Positions 23,778 to 33,700 of a DNA stretch of 64,000 nt are shown here, piece by piece. The number at the start of each line of letters is the position of its first letter. The first letter of the stretch is position 1. The position numbers and the translations under genes are program-made. The notes below the pieces were generated by a model. The model saw only the letters and a list, made by a program, of their open reading frames with translations, was not told the DNA's origin and did no database searches. This stretch comes from AV69 sp963742315 (GTDB lineage: Bacteria > Verrucomicrobiota > Verrucomicrobiia > Chthoniobacterales > UBA10450): positions 186,001 to 250,000 of the forward strand of contig CAVULE010000010.1 in the NCBI GenBank assembly GCA_963742315.1, read 5' to 3'.

Positions 23778-25547
23778 TTAGGGCGGCACAATAGCGTTTA
23801 CCAATGGATGCGGATAGGTGTAAGGTTTGTAGGCGACTGGTGGGGCGGAATTAAAATAATCTCTGCCTTCTACAAACGTTGGATTAGGAGTTCCTCCGGA
23901 ATGGATTGTGACAGGTGATCCGTTTGCTTGTTTGTTATTCCAGGCATAAGACGCCTCGTTAACCGCTCCGTTAAGCGATTTCGGAGTCGAACAAAGTGTG
24001 CCGTTGCCCAATCCTGTTTGATCGAGAACGCGCAATACTCTTCGGATTTCGAATGGATCACCTGCCGCAAAGGCAACTTTGGCGCCCGGCCAGCCAATAT
24101 TATACCCGCAGGTTATAAGGGTTCTGTTCGCCGTCGAATTATAAACCGCTGCGTAAATGGGAGAACCTAACCCGGTTCGGGTGTTCTTGATCGAATATCC
24201 GCCTGTCTTGTATGCGCTCAAATCTCCGGCTACGCTAAATGAGGTATCCACCGGTCCCCGACTCCCTGCGCCTTGGGTTGCGCTAACCACTGAAGCGGTG
24301 GCAGCCGCGCCACTCGCGTACAATCCGTGCGGATCGTTCTGGTCCCATGGATTACCCCCAGATGCTAGTTGCCACGGCTGAAAATTGACATGCAGTCGGT
24401 CTGCTACAAGGGCCGCAAATGCATTGCCCAAAGGCGCTCCTTTGTATTGGTTATCGTGGAAAAGTATGTTTCCGCTTCTTAGACCGCCTGGCTGTCCAGG
24501 ACCTCCAGTGCTTCGTGTGCAAATATTATTGTAGAACTCGATAGCCCGGCACCCCCTGTCTCGGCCTCCCTCGGTTCCATGCGTCTGAAAAAAGGAGCCG
24601 TCGTACAATTTACTATAACGAACTACATACCGAGCGCCCCTCTTGGCGTCCATATTTCCTCCTTTTTTGAACAAATTATGCACCACATTGTTTTCCGTGA
24701 AGAAGAATTTATAGCTGCCCCAGTGAGCATCTTCCGTCCAGGAACCGTCACCCCATTTTTGGCCATTGTAAGTGGCCATTCCCATCGTCCCGCACAAATG
24801 GAAAGAGGTGATAGTGTGTAGGCAATTATCCATCACGCCATAAATCCATCCGAAGGTACAAATTGATTGCTGGTGGAGGCTGTCAAAATGACAATTGCTA
24901 ATCCGAACTGCCGGACAGGTGCCAGACAACATGATGGCGCCGTTCGGAGCGCCCGTTGGCGTGCTGGGACTGCCTCTGAAAGTGAACCCTTTTATTAAAA
25001 GCAGCGGCACCGTCGGCTCCACAGCCATGTCCCCCGCGATTACCGTCGCGTGTATAATAGGAGCAGGCGGCCTAGATGAACGCGATATATCATCTAAGAT
25101 AATCGTCCGGTCATTGGACGTTTCGTTAGTATAACTTACTGTAGTCTGTCCTATCAACGTTATAGGCTTATTGATAACAAGAGTGTTAGTCCAGCTTGCC
25201 GTTCCAGCCGGAACGATTACGGTGTCACCTTTCGCGGCAGAGGCTACCGCGGTGCTTACGTCGGCAAACGAAGGGCTGCGGGCGTTAACAGTCGCCGCTT
25301 GCGCCGTGCCAGAAACGGCCAACAGCAGTGCAGCGAAAAGGGCGCCGGACCTGCCCGCCACGGAGCGACATGGCTGGAAAAGGGTCGCATAATTTGGCCG
25401 CAGCCCAAATGGCGAATCGGGATCGGAAAGCCAATGGCGTCCCGCCCGACTAGCAGCGCCACTACGCGCGTCTAATAGAGCCAAAAGTCGTGCTTGAATC
25501 TCCGCTGCCCTTTGTCCGAGATCTCTGCAAATTCGAAGGTATGCCAT
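23778..25547 (-). CDS. Secreted right-handed beta-helix protein
   Basis: 589 aa as drawn. A hydrophobic signal-like segment (LFAALLLAVSGTAQA) is at about 70-84, so the first 55-60 residues are probably not translated and the true start may be a non-ATG codon near residue 50-60. The rest has repeated short strands and Asn/Gly turns with phrases such as GDTVIVPAGTASW, LINKPITLIGQ-like openings and FYNNICTR, as in pectate-lyase-fold exoproteins. No catalytic motif is certain. It is the first large gene inside the island. Confidence 0.6.
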   Translation of the reverse strand: MAYLRICRDLGQRAAEIQARLLALLDARSGAASRAGRHWLSDPDSPFGLRPNYATLFQPCRSVAGRSGALFAALLLAVSGTAQAATVNARSPSFADVSTAVASAAKGDTVIVPAGTASWTNTLVINKPITLIGQTTVSYTNETSNDRTIILDDISRSSRPPAPIIHATVIAGDMAVEPTVPLLLIKGFTFRGSPSTPTGAPNGAIMLSGTCPAVRISNCHFDSLHQQSICTFGWIYGVMDNCLHTITSFHLCGTMGMATYNGQKWGDGSWTEDAHWGSYKFFFTENNVVHNLFKKGGNMDAKRGARYVVRYSKLYDGSFFQTHGTEGGRDRGCRAIEFYNNICTRSTGGPGQPGGLRSGNILFHDNQYKGAPLGNAFAALVADRLHVNFQPWQLASGGNPWDQNDPHGLYASGAAATASVVSATQGAGSRGPVDTSFSVAGDLSAYKTGGYSIKNTRTGLGSPIYAAVYNSTANRTLITCGYNIGWPGAKVAFAAGDPFEIRRVLRVLDQTGLGNGTLCSTPKSLNGAVNEASYAWNNKQANGSPVTIHSGGTPNPTFVEGRDYFNSAPPVAYKPYTYPHPLVNAIVPP

Positions 25548-25793
25548 GAGCTCGATACTTTACCACAATATCCGTACGACTGAGAGCGGCCCCGTCAAGA
25601 TTCCCTTCGGCATACGCCAATTTCTTGTGCTCCTCTGACCTCGCAATGCTGAGAGATGATTGCGCCCGTGGCGAGATGACTTCGTGGATACTCCGGTCGC
25701 CTCTGTCACAACCATCGCGCGTGTGCGCGCAATGGTAGAAAAAAGCCGTCATTTGCTCTTGTAGGCGTCTGGGAGAGCCCGTCAAAATGCCGT

Positions 25794-25990
25794 CTACCGA
25801 CTATTAGCTAATAGTGGGGGAGCAGGTGTTGTTTTTTCAAACCGTTCATTCACCTTCTGCAATCCGGCAGTGAGTGCTTCAATTTGCTTCTGTTGTTGGG
25901 AGTTGGTTGCCTGCTGTGTTGCGATGGCCGACATCATCTCGGTAATAGTCGCTTCTTGTATTTTGGCATTTGCTCGCTCCTTTGTACCGT
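25794..25990 (-). pseudogene. Remnant of a tail-fibre (S74-type) protein C-terminus
   Basis: The frame reads KIQEATITEMMSAIATQQ, then SQQQKQIEALTAGLQKV and ends in TPAPPLLANSR. It is clearly related to the C-terminal coil of the methyltransferase fusion at 27042-27980 (AQQQKQIEALTATVQKV). No start or chaperone domain remains. It lies in inverted orientation to the other copy. Confidence 0.6.
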
Positions 25991-26156
25991 AATTTCTTGC
26001 CTACGCTACTAGCGGATAGAGCCATATCAACTCGACCATTTCCGTTGCGGCTTGGTGTTAGGCTGGAATCCGCCCTTGTCCATAGGCGGCGCGCAATGCG
26101 CCAACGCAAACCTTGTTCTAGTCTCGGCTCAGAATGAGCCTAAACATAGCCGGGTC

Positions 26157-26297
26157 CTAATTTGGATCCTTGTAGTTTCGCGAGAAAAATAAAATGGCAA
26201 CCCAAATCGGAGACGTGGATAAAAGGAACGCGCAAAGCAATAGGCAAAAGATTCCAGCCTCGATCTCATCGTTAGCGGACTGAGGAACTTCCCACAT
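26157..26297 (-). CDS. Possible 46-aa single-span membrane protein
   Basis: ATG at 26297 and TAG at 26157. Hydrophobic core GIFCLLLCAFLLSTSPIWVA, polar N-terminus (MWEVPQSANDEIE) and basic C-terminus (SRNYKDPN). No clear ribosome site. The frame is also hydrophobic just upstream of the ATG, so it may be the tail of a lost polytopic protein. Confidence 0.25.
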   Translation of the reverse strand: MWEVPQSANDEIEAGIFCLLLCAFLLSTSPIWVAILFFSRNYKDPN

Positions 26298-26510
26298 GAC
26301 CAAGAAAAGCAGCCGAAAATGTAGACCCGGACGTTATCGGTGATTATCACGACAACTTACCGGAGCGACCGTTCACCGGTTCCGAGGCGATGGAAGAGGA
26401 TTTTGTAAAGCAGCTCGTAGCACCGACGTTATAGATGTCGGCTTGCGCCGGACACGCGCCGGGAAACTGATGACGAACGCACCAATGTTTTTACCTTTTA
26501 CATATCTGAA

Positions 26511-26720
26511 CTACTCGTTCTTTTGGTCGATCTGTACAATCGCACGTCCACCAGTGAGCACATTTAGGTTGAGCGTGCCGCTGCCTGACGCTGGGCTATC
26601 CAATCCAAAAGTACGACGTGCAACGCTGTCGATCTTTTCTACTTGTGAACTATGCGAGAGAATGGAGTCAGCATCCATTGACGTTATATCACTGACGACC
26701 TTTTCGCTGACGTCAGCCAT
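26511..26720 (-). CDS. Small hypothetical ORF in the island
   Basis: 69 aa. Charged helical N-terminus, then DSVARRTFGLDSPASGSG and LNLNVLTGGRAIVQIDQ, which read as real protein rather than noise. The upstream frame (QRRQRYRKR before the ATG) hints at a truncated longer gene. No family recognised. The rest of 25990-27041 shows no convincing gene. Confidence 0.35.
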   Translation of the reverse strand: MADVSEKVVSDITSMDADSILSHSSQVEKIDSVARRTFGLDSPASGSGTLNLNVLTGGRAIVQIDQKNE

Positions 26721-27041
26721 ACGCTTGCGATAGCGTTGTCTACGTTGCTACATGACCACTAGGGATGGGCTGTCAGGGCAGTAGCCGGATTGCTGACACG
26801 CTCTGCGTCATCGGAAAGATCTGAATCCGGGGTAGGGCAAGAAAGGCTTTCTCTCGGCATTTCTTCTCTGTGTTCAGAACCGGCGGTCCCTGGGACAACC
26901 ATTGAGAGAAGAAAACAAAAGTCATGAACTTATTCAGATTTGCTATGTCAAATCAACGAGGCCCTTGCTGGCTATGCGTGAACTTGTCGGCTCTCCAACG
27001 GCCCGATCAGGATTCCAACGCGGTGCCGGCCCGCGCACGCC

Positions 27042-27980
27042 ATGCTTGGTTACTTCAAATTCCTCCTAACTTTGATAGGCGCCAGATTGTCGGACCACGT
27101 TCTGTTGCAACTTCAGGCCTTCGTAAATTATGTGGGAATTGGTCGTTGGATGCATAATCACGACTTCTTCTTCTCGGAACGGGTATCATCTCGAGAAGAA
27201 GTTTGGGCTAGGATGATTAGCAAAGTTCGTGATCAAAAGGTCCTGTATATGGAGTTTGGTGTCGCTTACGGTGGAAGCATGCGATACTGGGTGCGAGAAC
27301 TTAAGAATCCGACAGCTGTTTTTCATGGATTCGATAGTTTTGAAGGACTTCCCGAAGGAGGTGGCCCCTGGTATAAGGGTCAATTCGATGTGTTGGGTAG
27401 TCTTCCGATAATCGATGATTCGCGCGTGAGCTTTTTTAAAGGATGGTTCGACCACGTGCTTCCACATTATCACCTGCCCGCACACGATGTGCTTGTGATT
27501 AACATGGACGCCGATCTTTATTCGTCGACGATATACGTGCTAAATTATCTGCGGTCTCAGATCAAGCCCGGAACATTGATCTATTTCGACGAGATGAACC
27601 ACTTAGATCATGAACTCCGCGCGTTTGAGGAATTTACTAGTCAGAATTCGATTAAATTTAGACCCATTTGTGCTGATACGACTCTCGCTCACGTTAGCTT
27701 TGAGTGCACCAAAGTGGAAAAAGTAAACCCTGACTTAGTGGTGCGCGATAAAGAAGGAGAGCCCTACAGCGCGCGCTACGACGCTGTGAATGCAATGCTG
27801 CTCAACGAGTCCTTGAAAGAACATCGCACGGTTGAGGAGTTAAAAGCAATTGTCACAAAGCAGCAGGCGATGAACGCACAGCAGCAGAAGCAGATCGAAG
27901 CTCTCACCGCAACAGTGCAAAAGGTGAGCGATCAAGTCGCCCGCAGCAAACCTGCACCACAGTTAGCCGCTAACCCTTAA
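27042..27980 (+). CDS. TylF-like methyltransferase fused to an S74 tail-fibre C-terminus
   Basis: 312 aa. Residues about 50-222 form a TylF/macrocin-O-methyltransferase-type domain: YMEFGVAYGGSMRYW (SAM loop), FHGFDSFEGLPEGG, VINMDADLYSSTIYVL and LIYFDEMNHLDHE (metal site). At about residue 223 the sequence switches to the end of a tail-fibre/S74 protein: VEKVNPDLVVRDKEGEPY and RYDAVNAMLLNESLKEHRT, then a Gln-rich coiled coil ending in PAPQLAANP. This looks like an in-frame gene fusion at about 27710. The methyltransferase part lacks part of its own C-terminus, so activity is uncertain. Confidence 0.75.
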   Translation: MLGYFKFLLTLIGARLSDHVLLQLQAFVNYVGIGRWMHNHDFFFSERVSSREEVWARMISKVRDQKVLYMEFGVAYGGSMRYWVRELKNPTAVFHGFDSFEGLPEGGGPWYKGQFDVLGSLPIIDDSRVSFFKGWFDHVLPHYHLPAHDVLVINMDADLYSSTIYVLNYLRSQIKPGTLIYFDEMNHLDHELRAFEEFTSQNSIKFRPICADTTLAHVSFECTKVEKVNPDLVVRDKEGEPYSARYDAVNAMLLNESLKEHRTVEELKAIVTKQQAMNAQQQKQIEALTATVQKVSDQVARSKPAPQLAANP

Positions 27981-28021
27981 AATAGCCTCGTCGCCTACAG
28001 CGTCGGCTGTTGACGTGCTAA

Positions 28022-29395
28022 TTAGGGAGTTGGCGTAGGCGAAGGACGCCGACGATGGCCTTTCCCATGTTTCTTCTTTGGCGTCGGCGTCTGCGTAGCT
28101 GTCGCGTCTGGTGTTGAAGCAGGTGTTGGGGTTGGCGTGAGAGTGGCGTTGGGCGTGGGGGTAGGAGTTGGAGTTGGTGTCGGACTAGGTGGCGGCGTTA
28201 CGATTGGAATCGGGGTAGGGGTAGGCGTTGGAGTCGGAGTCGGAATAGGTGTAGGGGTCGGAGTAGGACTCGGTCTGGGAGTTGGAGTTGGCGTAGGCGT
28301 TGGTGTCGGAGTTGGGGTTGGCGTTGATGTCGGTGTCGGAGTTAGAGTTGGTGTAGGCGTGGGAGTTGGGGTTGGCGTTGGTGTCGCTGTCGGAGTTGGG
28401 GTTGGTGTAGGCGTGAGAGTTGGAGACGCGGTAACCATCGGCCCGATGTAGCTCTTGGCAACGACCACGTTGTCGTACCACTTAATATTGGTCCGCTCGC
28501 TGTGGAGCGCATGGAGATTGATGTAGACTTCCTGGATTTTTAGGGTGTCAATGCCGCGAATGAACAGATCAGTGAAGTCAGCTATTACCTTCCCGTCTAC
28601 CCATACCTTAATTTCTCCGTTCTTCTGACCTACCGTGTTCAGCTTGGTCATCATCTCATAAGAGTACCAGCGTCCGCGCTGCGGAAGGAAGTTTGCTTGC
28701 TTCACGTAGTGTGGGTACTGCGATGGGAATGCGAGCCAATCGCCTCTGTTGCCAACGACCGCTCCGTCCTCTCCAATTTTGCTGCTCGGTGGCACCACTA
28801 TCCCATCCGCGTACCAATGATCGCCATATCCTGTCCTCATGTCCGGCCAGTAGGAATAGACATGCATCGAACCGGGGTCGGAATCGTTGGCCCTATCGAT
28901 GTTGTTTTGAAGCAGAAACACGAACCAGCCGGTGCCGTCTGTTGGCGCTGGAATGCCCGCGCCGCCGTAATTTCCGCCTTTCATACAGATGCCGTTGTGA
29001 TTGGACGTCGCGAAGTGATATCCGGGGTCAAACTTGAAATAGATCCGGCAATAAAGCGTATCGAGCGGCGTCGGCAGAACTTTCGTAATCGACATTGCTG
29101 TCTCTGTCGTCGTCGGCGCAATCGTCATTTGCAATGATTTGCCGCCAGCGTAGTGCTCACTGGTAGACAGGCTCATGTAGCGAATCCAATCTACCTTCCA
29201 CTTGTTCGATAGCTGCGTGATGTCCGTGTAGGATTCGAAGTCATCCGCCACGATCACGGCAGGGTCGCTGCCGATATTCTTGTCATTCGGATAACGCGAA
29301 GCGATTCCGGCTTGTGCTCGCGCTGTGCTTGGTATTGCGCTCGAAGTAAATGAGGCGATTGCAAACCAAACCGACACCAATCCTTTACGCCCCAT
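28022..29395 (-). CDS. Secreted lectin/lyase-like protein with Thr-Pro repeat tail
   Basis: 457 aa from the ATG at 29395 (a GTG at 29407 is possible). Signal peptide to STARAQ. Residues about 35-320 form a beta-jellyroll like polysaccharide-lyase or LamG-type domains: ADDFESYTDITQLSNKWKVDW, YCRIYFKFDPGYHF, GEIKVWVDGKVIADFTD. The C-terminal 130 residues are an almost pure (Thr-Pro)n linker ending in KKKHGKGHRRRPS, a possible wall- or glycan-binding basic tail. The exact enzymatic class is not clear. Confidence 0.65.
   Translation of the reverse strand: MGRKGLVSVWFAIASFTSSAIPSTARAQAGIASRYPNDKNIGSDPAVIVADDFESYTDITQLSNKWKVDWIRYMSLSTSEHYAGGKSLQMTIAPTTTETAMSITKVLPTPLDTLYCRIYFKFDPGYHFATSNHNGICMKGGNYGGAGIPAPTDGTGWFVFLLQNNIDRANDSDPGSMHVYSYWPDMRTGYGDHWYADGIVVPPSSKIGEDGAVVGNRGDWLAFPSQYPHYVKQANFLPQRGRWYSYEMMTKLNTVGQKNGEIKVWVDGKVIADFTDLFIRGIDTLKIQEVYINLHALHSERTNIKWYDNVVVAKSYIGPMVTASPTLTPTPTPTPTATPTPTPTPTPTPTLTPTPTSTPTPTPTPTPTPTPTPRPSPTPTPTPIPTPTPTPTPTPIPIVTPPPSPTPTPTPTPTPNATLTPTPTPASTPDATATQTPTPKKKHGKGHRRRPSPTPTP
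28120..28440. repeat. Thr-Pro coding minisatellite
   Basis: Tandem 6- and 12-bp units of the GGAGTTGGGGTTGGCGTA type on the plus strand, coding Thr-Pro on the minus strand. Likely to vary in length between strains; also a place where assemblies collapse. Confidence 0.85.
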
Positions 29396-29786
29396 CGCAA
29401 ACCTCACAAATGGTCTTGGCCAGCTAAAAGCGGGCCACCGTGCGTCGCAACGGACACCATTGTAGCGTTTTCATTTTCCTCCCGGCGAGAGGGATTCCGG
29501 ACTTGCTGATTGTTCGTCCACGCCAGTCTTCGTCAACTTCGGGAGGTCCGTCTCTCAGTCCACGCGCCGCTTCGCCGACCCGGGCCAAGTTGAGTACACG
29601 GGGCGTAAAAATTCTACTGTTCTGAGTTTCTATTGAGCATGGTGTTTGAGTTTGAGTCCGTACAGTAACAACAACGCAGACACAGCCGACCATCGCAGCT
29701 TCTTCGATTCAATAAATAGACTCACTCTTCGAGGTTTCATTAGCCGCGCGGCCTAAAGAAATCCTCCAACGCTGGAGAAGAGAGTT

Positions 29787-30215
29787 ATGCACAGACTCTA
29801 TCCGCTTGTACTTTTACTGTTGTTTGTCTACGGAGCTGCCGCGGGTGAGCAGGCTATGCTCGCCCGCGTAACCGTGTATTGGCACAGTCCCGGATCAAAA
29901 GAACGAATCGCTGCTTCCGGCCGGCTTCTTCGCGACGGTCATTGCGCGGTCGATCCGAAGAAAATCCCTTACGGCAGCAAAATCGTGCTGCCGGATGATC
30001 AACTGATCGCGGTCGATACCGGTCCCGCTGTTGTCCAACGCACCGCCGCGCTTCGTTCGGGCCGCACGCCCGCACAACGTAAAGCGATCGTCGTCGATCG
30101 TTACTTTGAGAGCAAACGTGAGGCGCAGTCCTGGGCAGCGTCGCATCCGCATTTTATGACTGTGTGGGTCGATTCGCCCGAATGGGCAGGGGTGAATCTT
30201 TCCGAAGCGGATTAA
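29787..30215 (+). CDS. Exported 3D-domain (RlpA-like beta-barrel) protein
   Basis: 142 aa. Signal peptide (MHRLYPLVLLLLFVYGAAAG) and a double-psi beta-barrel of the 3D type: ARVTVYWHSPG, CAVDPKKIPYGSKIVLPD, AVDTGPAVV and IVVDRYFESKREAQSW. The conserved aspartates (Asp in VDP, VDTG and VDRYF) that name the 3D family are present. Relatives cleave or bind peptidoglycan. A good ribosome site (GGAGAAGAGAG) precedes the ATG. The region 29408-29786 upstream holds no gene that I can see. Confidence 0.72.
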   Translation: MHRLYPLVLLLLFVYGAAAGEQAMLARVTVYWHSPGSKERIAASGRLLRDGHCAVDPKKIPYGSKIVLPDDQLIAVDTGPAVVQRTAALRSGRTPAQRKAIVVDRYFESKREAQSWAASHPHFMTVWVDSPEWAGVNLSEAD

Positions 30216-30307
30216 AGGGACTCTCGTAACACTGCCAGCCGCCTTTAAACGGGTGAATTTCGATCACGGTGAGACTTTGTTGCACGGGATTAGCTAATTC
30301 TGGCATC

Positions 30308-30490
30308 ATGTCGCCAATGAAATACTGGGAAGTCATCGCTGACAAGCTCAGCGCTGCTGGCTAGTCGTGGGGTTATTGCGGTGCCGTTGCCCAAGATGGG
30401 TGGCGCTGGATCGTTGATGCCCATCGCGAAGGTCGCCCTTACATCGTTCATTCTGACGAACTGCTGAGCGCATTTCTTGAGTTGGAATAG
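30308..30490 (+). pseudogene. Small conserved ORF broken by an in-frame TAG
   Basis: The frame reads MSPMKYWEVIADKLSAAG, then TAG at 30362, then SWGYCGAVAQDGWRWIVDA and YIVHSDELLSAFLELE. I recall an intact family of about 60 aa, common in soil acidobacteria and Verrucomicrobia, with Trp at the stop position (TGG to TAG). Either a recent pseudogene or a sequence error. Confidence 0.65.
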
Positions 30491-30715
30491 ACGCTACTGT
30501 TGCTGCGGGATCAGTAGGACAAAGATAATCCCGGGGTTCAGTAAATAAGCTGGACACCGGCGAAGGTTGGCGCACATCCTTCAGGCCGAATTAAATTACT
30601 GCAGGACAATACTTTACGCTGCAAATAAATTTTCAAAAAGTGAAAAAAGGCTTGTCACGCATTGAAATGTTGGGTAGTGCCTAACACTAAACCTAGCCTA
30701 AACCTAGCCAAAACC

Positions 30716-33700
30716 ATGGAGAAACTAACTGAAAAAAACCGAAGAGCTAAAATCGAATTCGGTCGTCTTGCCTCTGTTGCGAGCGTCGGATTTTCACTTC
30801 TCTACGGAGCAAATACATTTGCTCAAACCCCTCCGCTCGGCGGCGGACCGCCGCCCTCGGGAGCACCGGCGGCGGCCGGTGAAGCTACGGCCGAGCGTGT
30901 CATTGTCACCGGCTCAAATATTCCGACGTCGGAGGAGACCGGCCCAAATCCGGTGGACACCTACCGCACGGAAGACATCCAGAAGTTGGGCGTCATGAAC
31001 CAAACGGATTTGCTCAACAAACTGCCGATTGAGGCGGGCGGAACGGTCAACCAAAACATCGCCAATGGCGGTGACGGCGCCGTCACACCCAACCTGCGCG
31101 GCCTTCTGCCCAAGGAAACCCTGGTCCTGGTGGACGGGAAACGCGTCGCGCCCAATGCAAACGGAATTGGCGTGGACATTAACCTGATTCCATTCCCGAT
31201 GATCGACCGTATCGAAATTCTGAAGGATGGCGCTTCGGCTATTTACGGAGCCGACGCGATTGCGGGTGTGTTCAACATCATCTTGATACACAAATTCCGT
31301 GGCCTCGAGATCGGAGGCACGTTTGGGAATACCAACATGGGAGCTTCCAATGATGCGCGCGAAGTAGAGGCATGGATAAAGGCAGGCACGGGAGATGACA
31401 AAACCGACATCCTCATCATTGCCGATGCTTACGATCGGGGCGCTATTTACAGCCGTGACCGCAACCTCACAAGCAACGGCAACGCACTACCATTTGGCGG
31501 GGCTGATTTTCGCAGCACCGATAAGCCCGGTGGCATTTTTGCAGACGGCGGGGGCACTCAGCTTTTTTTGAATCCGAACATCGCTGCTCCCACACCACAC
31601 GCCTTTCCGAACGCTGTTTCCGATCCGCAGTACATTCCGACAAGTGCATTTGGCCCCTTCCCCGGCGTGACATTCCATAACACCCCATTTTACAATTCAA
31701 ACTTTCAATTTTTCAATTTCGCAGCTCTCACACCAGCGATTCCCGCCGCGGATCGTCAAAGCTTCTATGGTTCGTTCACGCGCGATCTGTGCGACAAATA
31801 CCTGACCGTCTTTGCGGACTTTAAGTATACCCGATCATTCTTTAATGCGGGGCTGGCGCCCACTCCTTTTTCGCCCGATCCATTCCACGACGCGCAAGGA
31901 GTTGGGTTTAGCCCAATCGGCATCAGCGTGCCACTTACAAACCCATTTAATCCGTTCACCGTGGCCGACACGACCTTGCCTGCCAACACACCTAATGCCG
32001 GACTTCCGGTGACGACGGGCGTTACATATCGTTCCTTGGAAGCGGGTCCCCGGACAGCTCCTACTACCAAGCACGATATGCTGTTTGATGCTGGCCTTAA
32101 AGGCGAGATGGGAGAATATGGTGAGTACTTTAAAACCTGGAACTGGGAGTTGGGCTTCCGTTATTCCCGGGACGAGGCGATAAATCTCTCGCAAGGTGTT
32201 GTCAGCGCGCCCGGCTTGCGGGACGCGCTTCTGGATACGGACCCGGCTACGGCGTTCAATCCCTTCTTAAACTTCCAAGGGGTGAACCAACAGACCGCCA
32301 TCGCGCGCTCCAGAGTCTATGTTACTTTGCATGATACCGCCATATTTGAAACGCCTATGGCCTATTTCAATATGAACGGCGATCTGTTCCAGCTTCCCGC
32401 CGGACCGGTCTCGTTTGCCGTTGGTGCTGAATATCGAGGAGAGCGCTACGAGGACACGCCCGACTCGCTAAACACCACCTTTAACTCAATTGGCTCCTCC
32501 GACCTGGAGGCCTCAAGAGTTAATCGAGATGTTTGGGGCTTCTACCAGGAAGTGCGTATTCCGGTGACCAGCCCGACCTGGAACTTCCCGGGCGCATATA
32601 GCCTGGAGTTCGACCTTGCCGAGCGCGAGGAATGGTACTCGCAGAATACGGCTGCGACCTCAGTCGTACCTTCGGGGCACTCGCAGTTCGATACCCAGAG
32701 ACCGAAGTTCTCGGTTCGCTGGCAACCGCTTGACCAGGAGCTGACGGTGCGTGCGAGCTACAGCGAAGGGTTCCATGCTCCGCAGTTGTTCGAGATTTCG
32801 CCTGCCTCAACCCAGAGCTTCCCGATTGTTACCGATCCATTTTCGAACTTCACCCTAGATCAGGTGGAGGAGCGCCAAATCGGCAATCCGAACCTGCAAC
32901 CTGAAGTCGCTTACGAATGGTCCTACGGATTGGTTTACAGCCCGAAATGGCTCAAGGGCCTTACCGTAAGCGCCGATTGGTGGCATATCGACATGCGATC
33001 GATTGCCTCGATTCTCGGTGCGCAATTCATTATCGAGCATAATCTCCCTGGGCTGGTGCAGCGTACCCCGCCTCCGGCGGGAGCCGGACCCGCACCCAAC
33101 GGTGGACCGGATCTTGGCCCGATCTCTCTCGTCATCGATCCAAACGACAACCTTGCGGGCGCGGTCTTGGAAGGCTTGGATTACGAGTTAATCTATATCC
33201 TGGATACGTCGATCTTCGGACACGGCGATTGGGGTCAGTTCACCTACACTGTGAACGGGACCTGGCTGTCGCGATTTGAATTACAAGTTGATCCCGACCA
33301 GAAGCCGTTTGGCATTGCGGGTCAGTTTGTGCCGACCGGGTTTGCTTTGACCAGTTCGCTGCCGCGCAACCGAGCCTTCGCCAGTTTGTTCTATAACGGT
33401 CCGCATGACAGCTGGATGAATGGCCTGGATGTCGGTGCCACGGTCCACTGGACTAGCCAATACAATGATGACCAGCTCGAGGGCTTTGATCGCAAAGTGC
33501 GCGAGTGGACGACGCTTGATCTGCTCGCCTCCTACACGTTTAACATGCCGACTCCAGTGGTTCAGGAAGTGCCTGGTTACTCCAAGGACGGCGGTAAAAA
33601 CGTGAAGATGAAGGACGGAAAAGAAAAGAACGTGATGCCAGTCAGCACCGCTACTTATAGCGAGTGCGGATGGCGCGCCTGGTTGAATGGCACAACTGTC

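Noticed and set aside
25462..25785. 107-aa minus-strand ORF in the island
   Set aside because: No ribosome site, unusual composition and overlap with the start of the beta-helix gene; no family features.
26443..26733. 96-aa plus-strand ORF
   Set aside because: Overlaps the more protein-like minus-strand ORF at 26511-26720; Ser/Thr/Arg-rich with no motif.
28137..28451. Gly-Val repeat protein of 104 aa on the plus strand
   Set aside because: It is the antisense reading of the Thr-Pro repeat of the exported protein.
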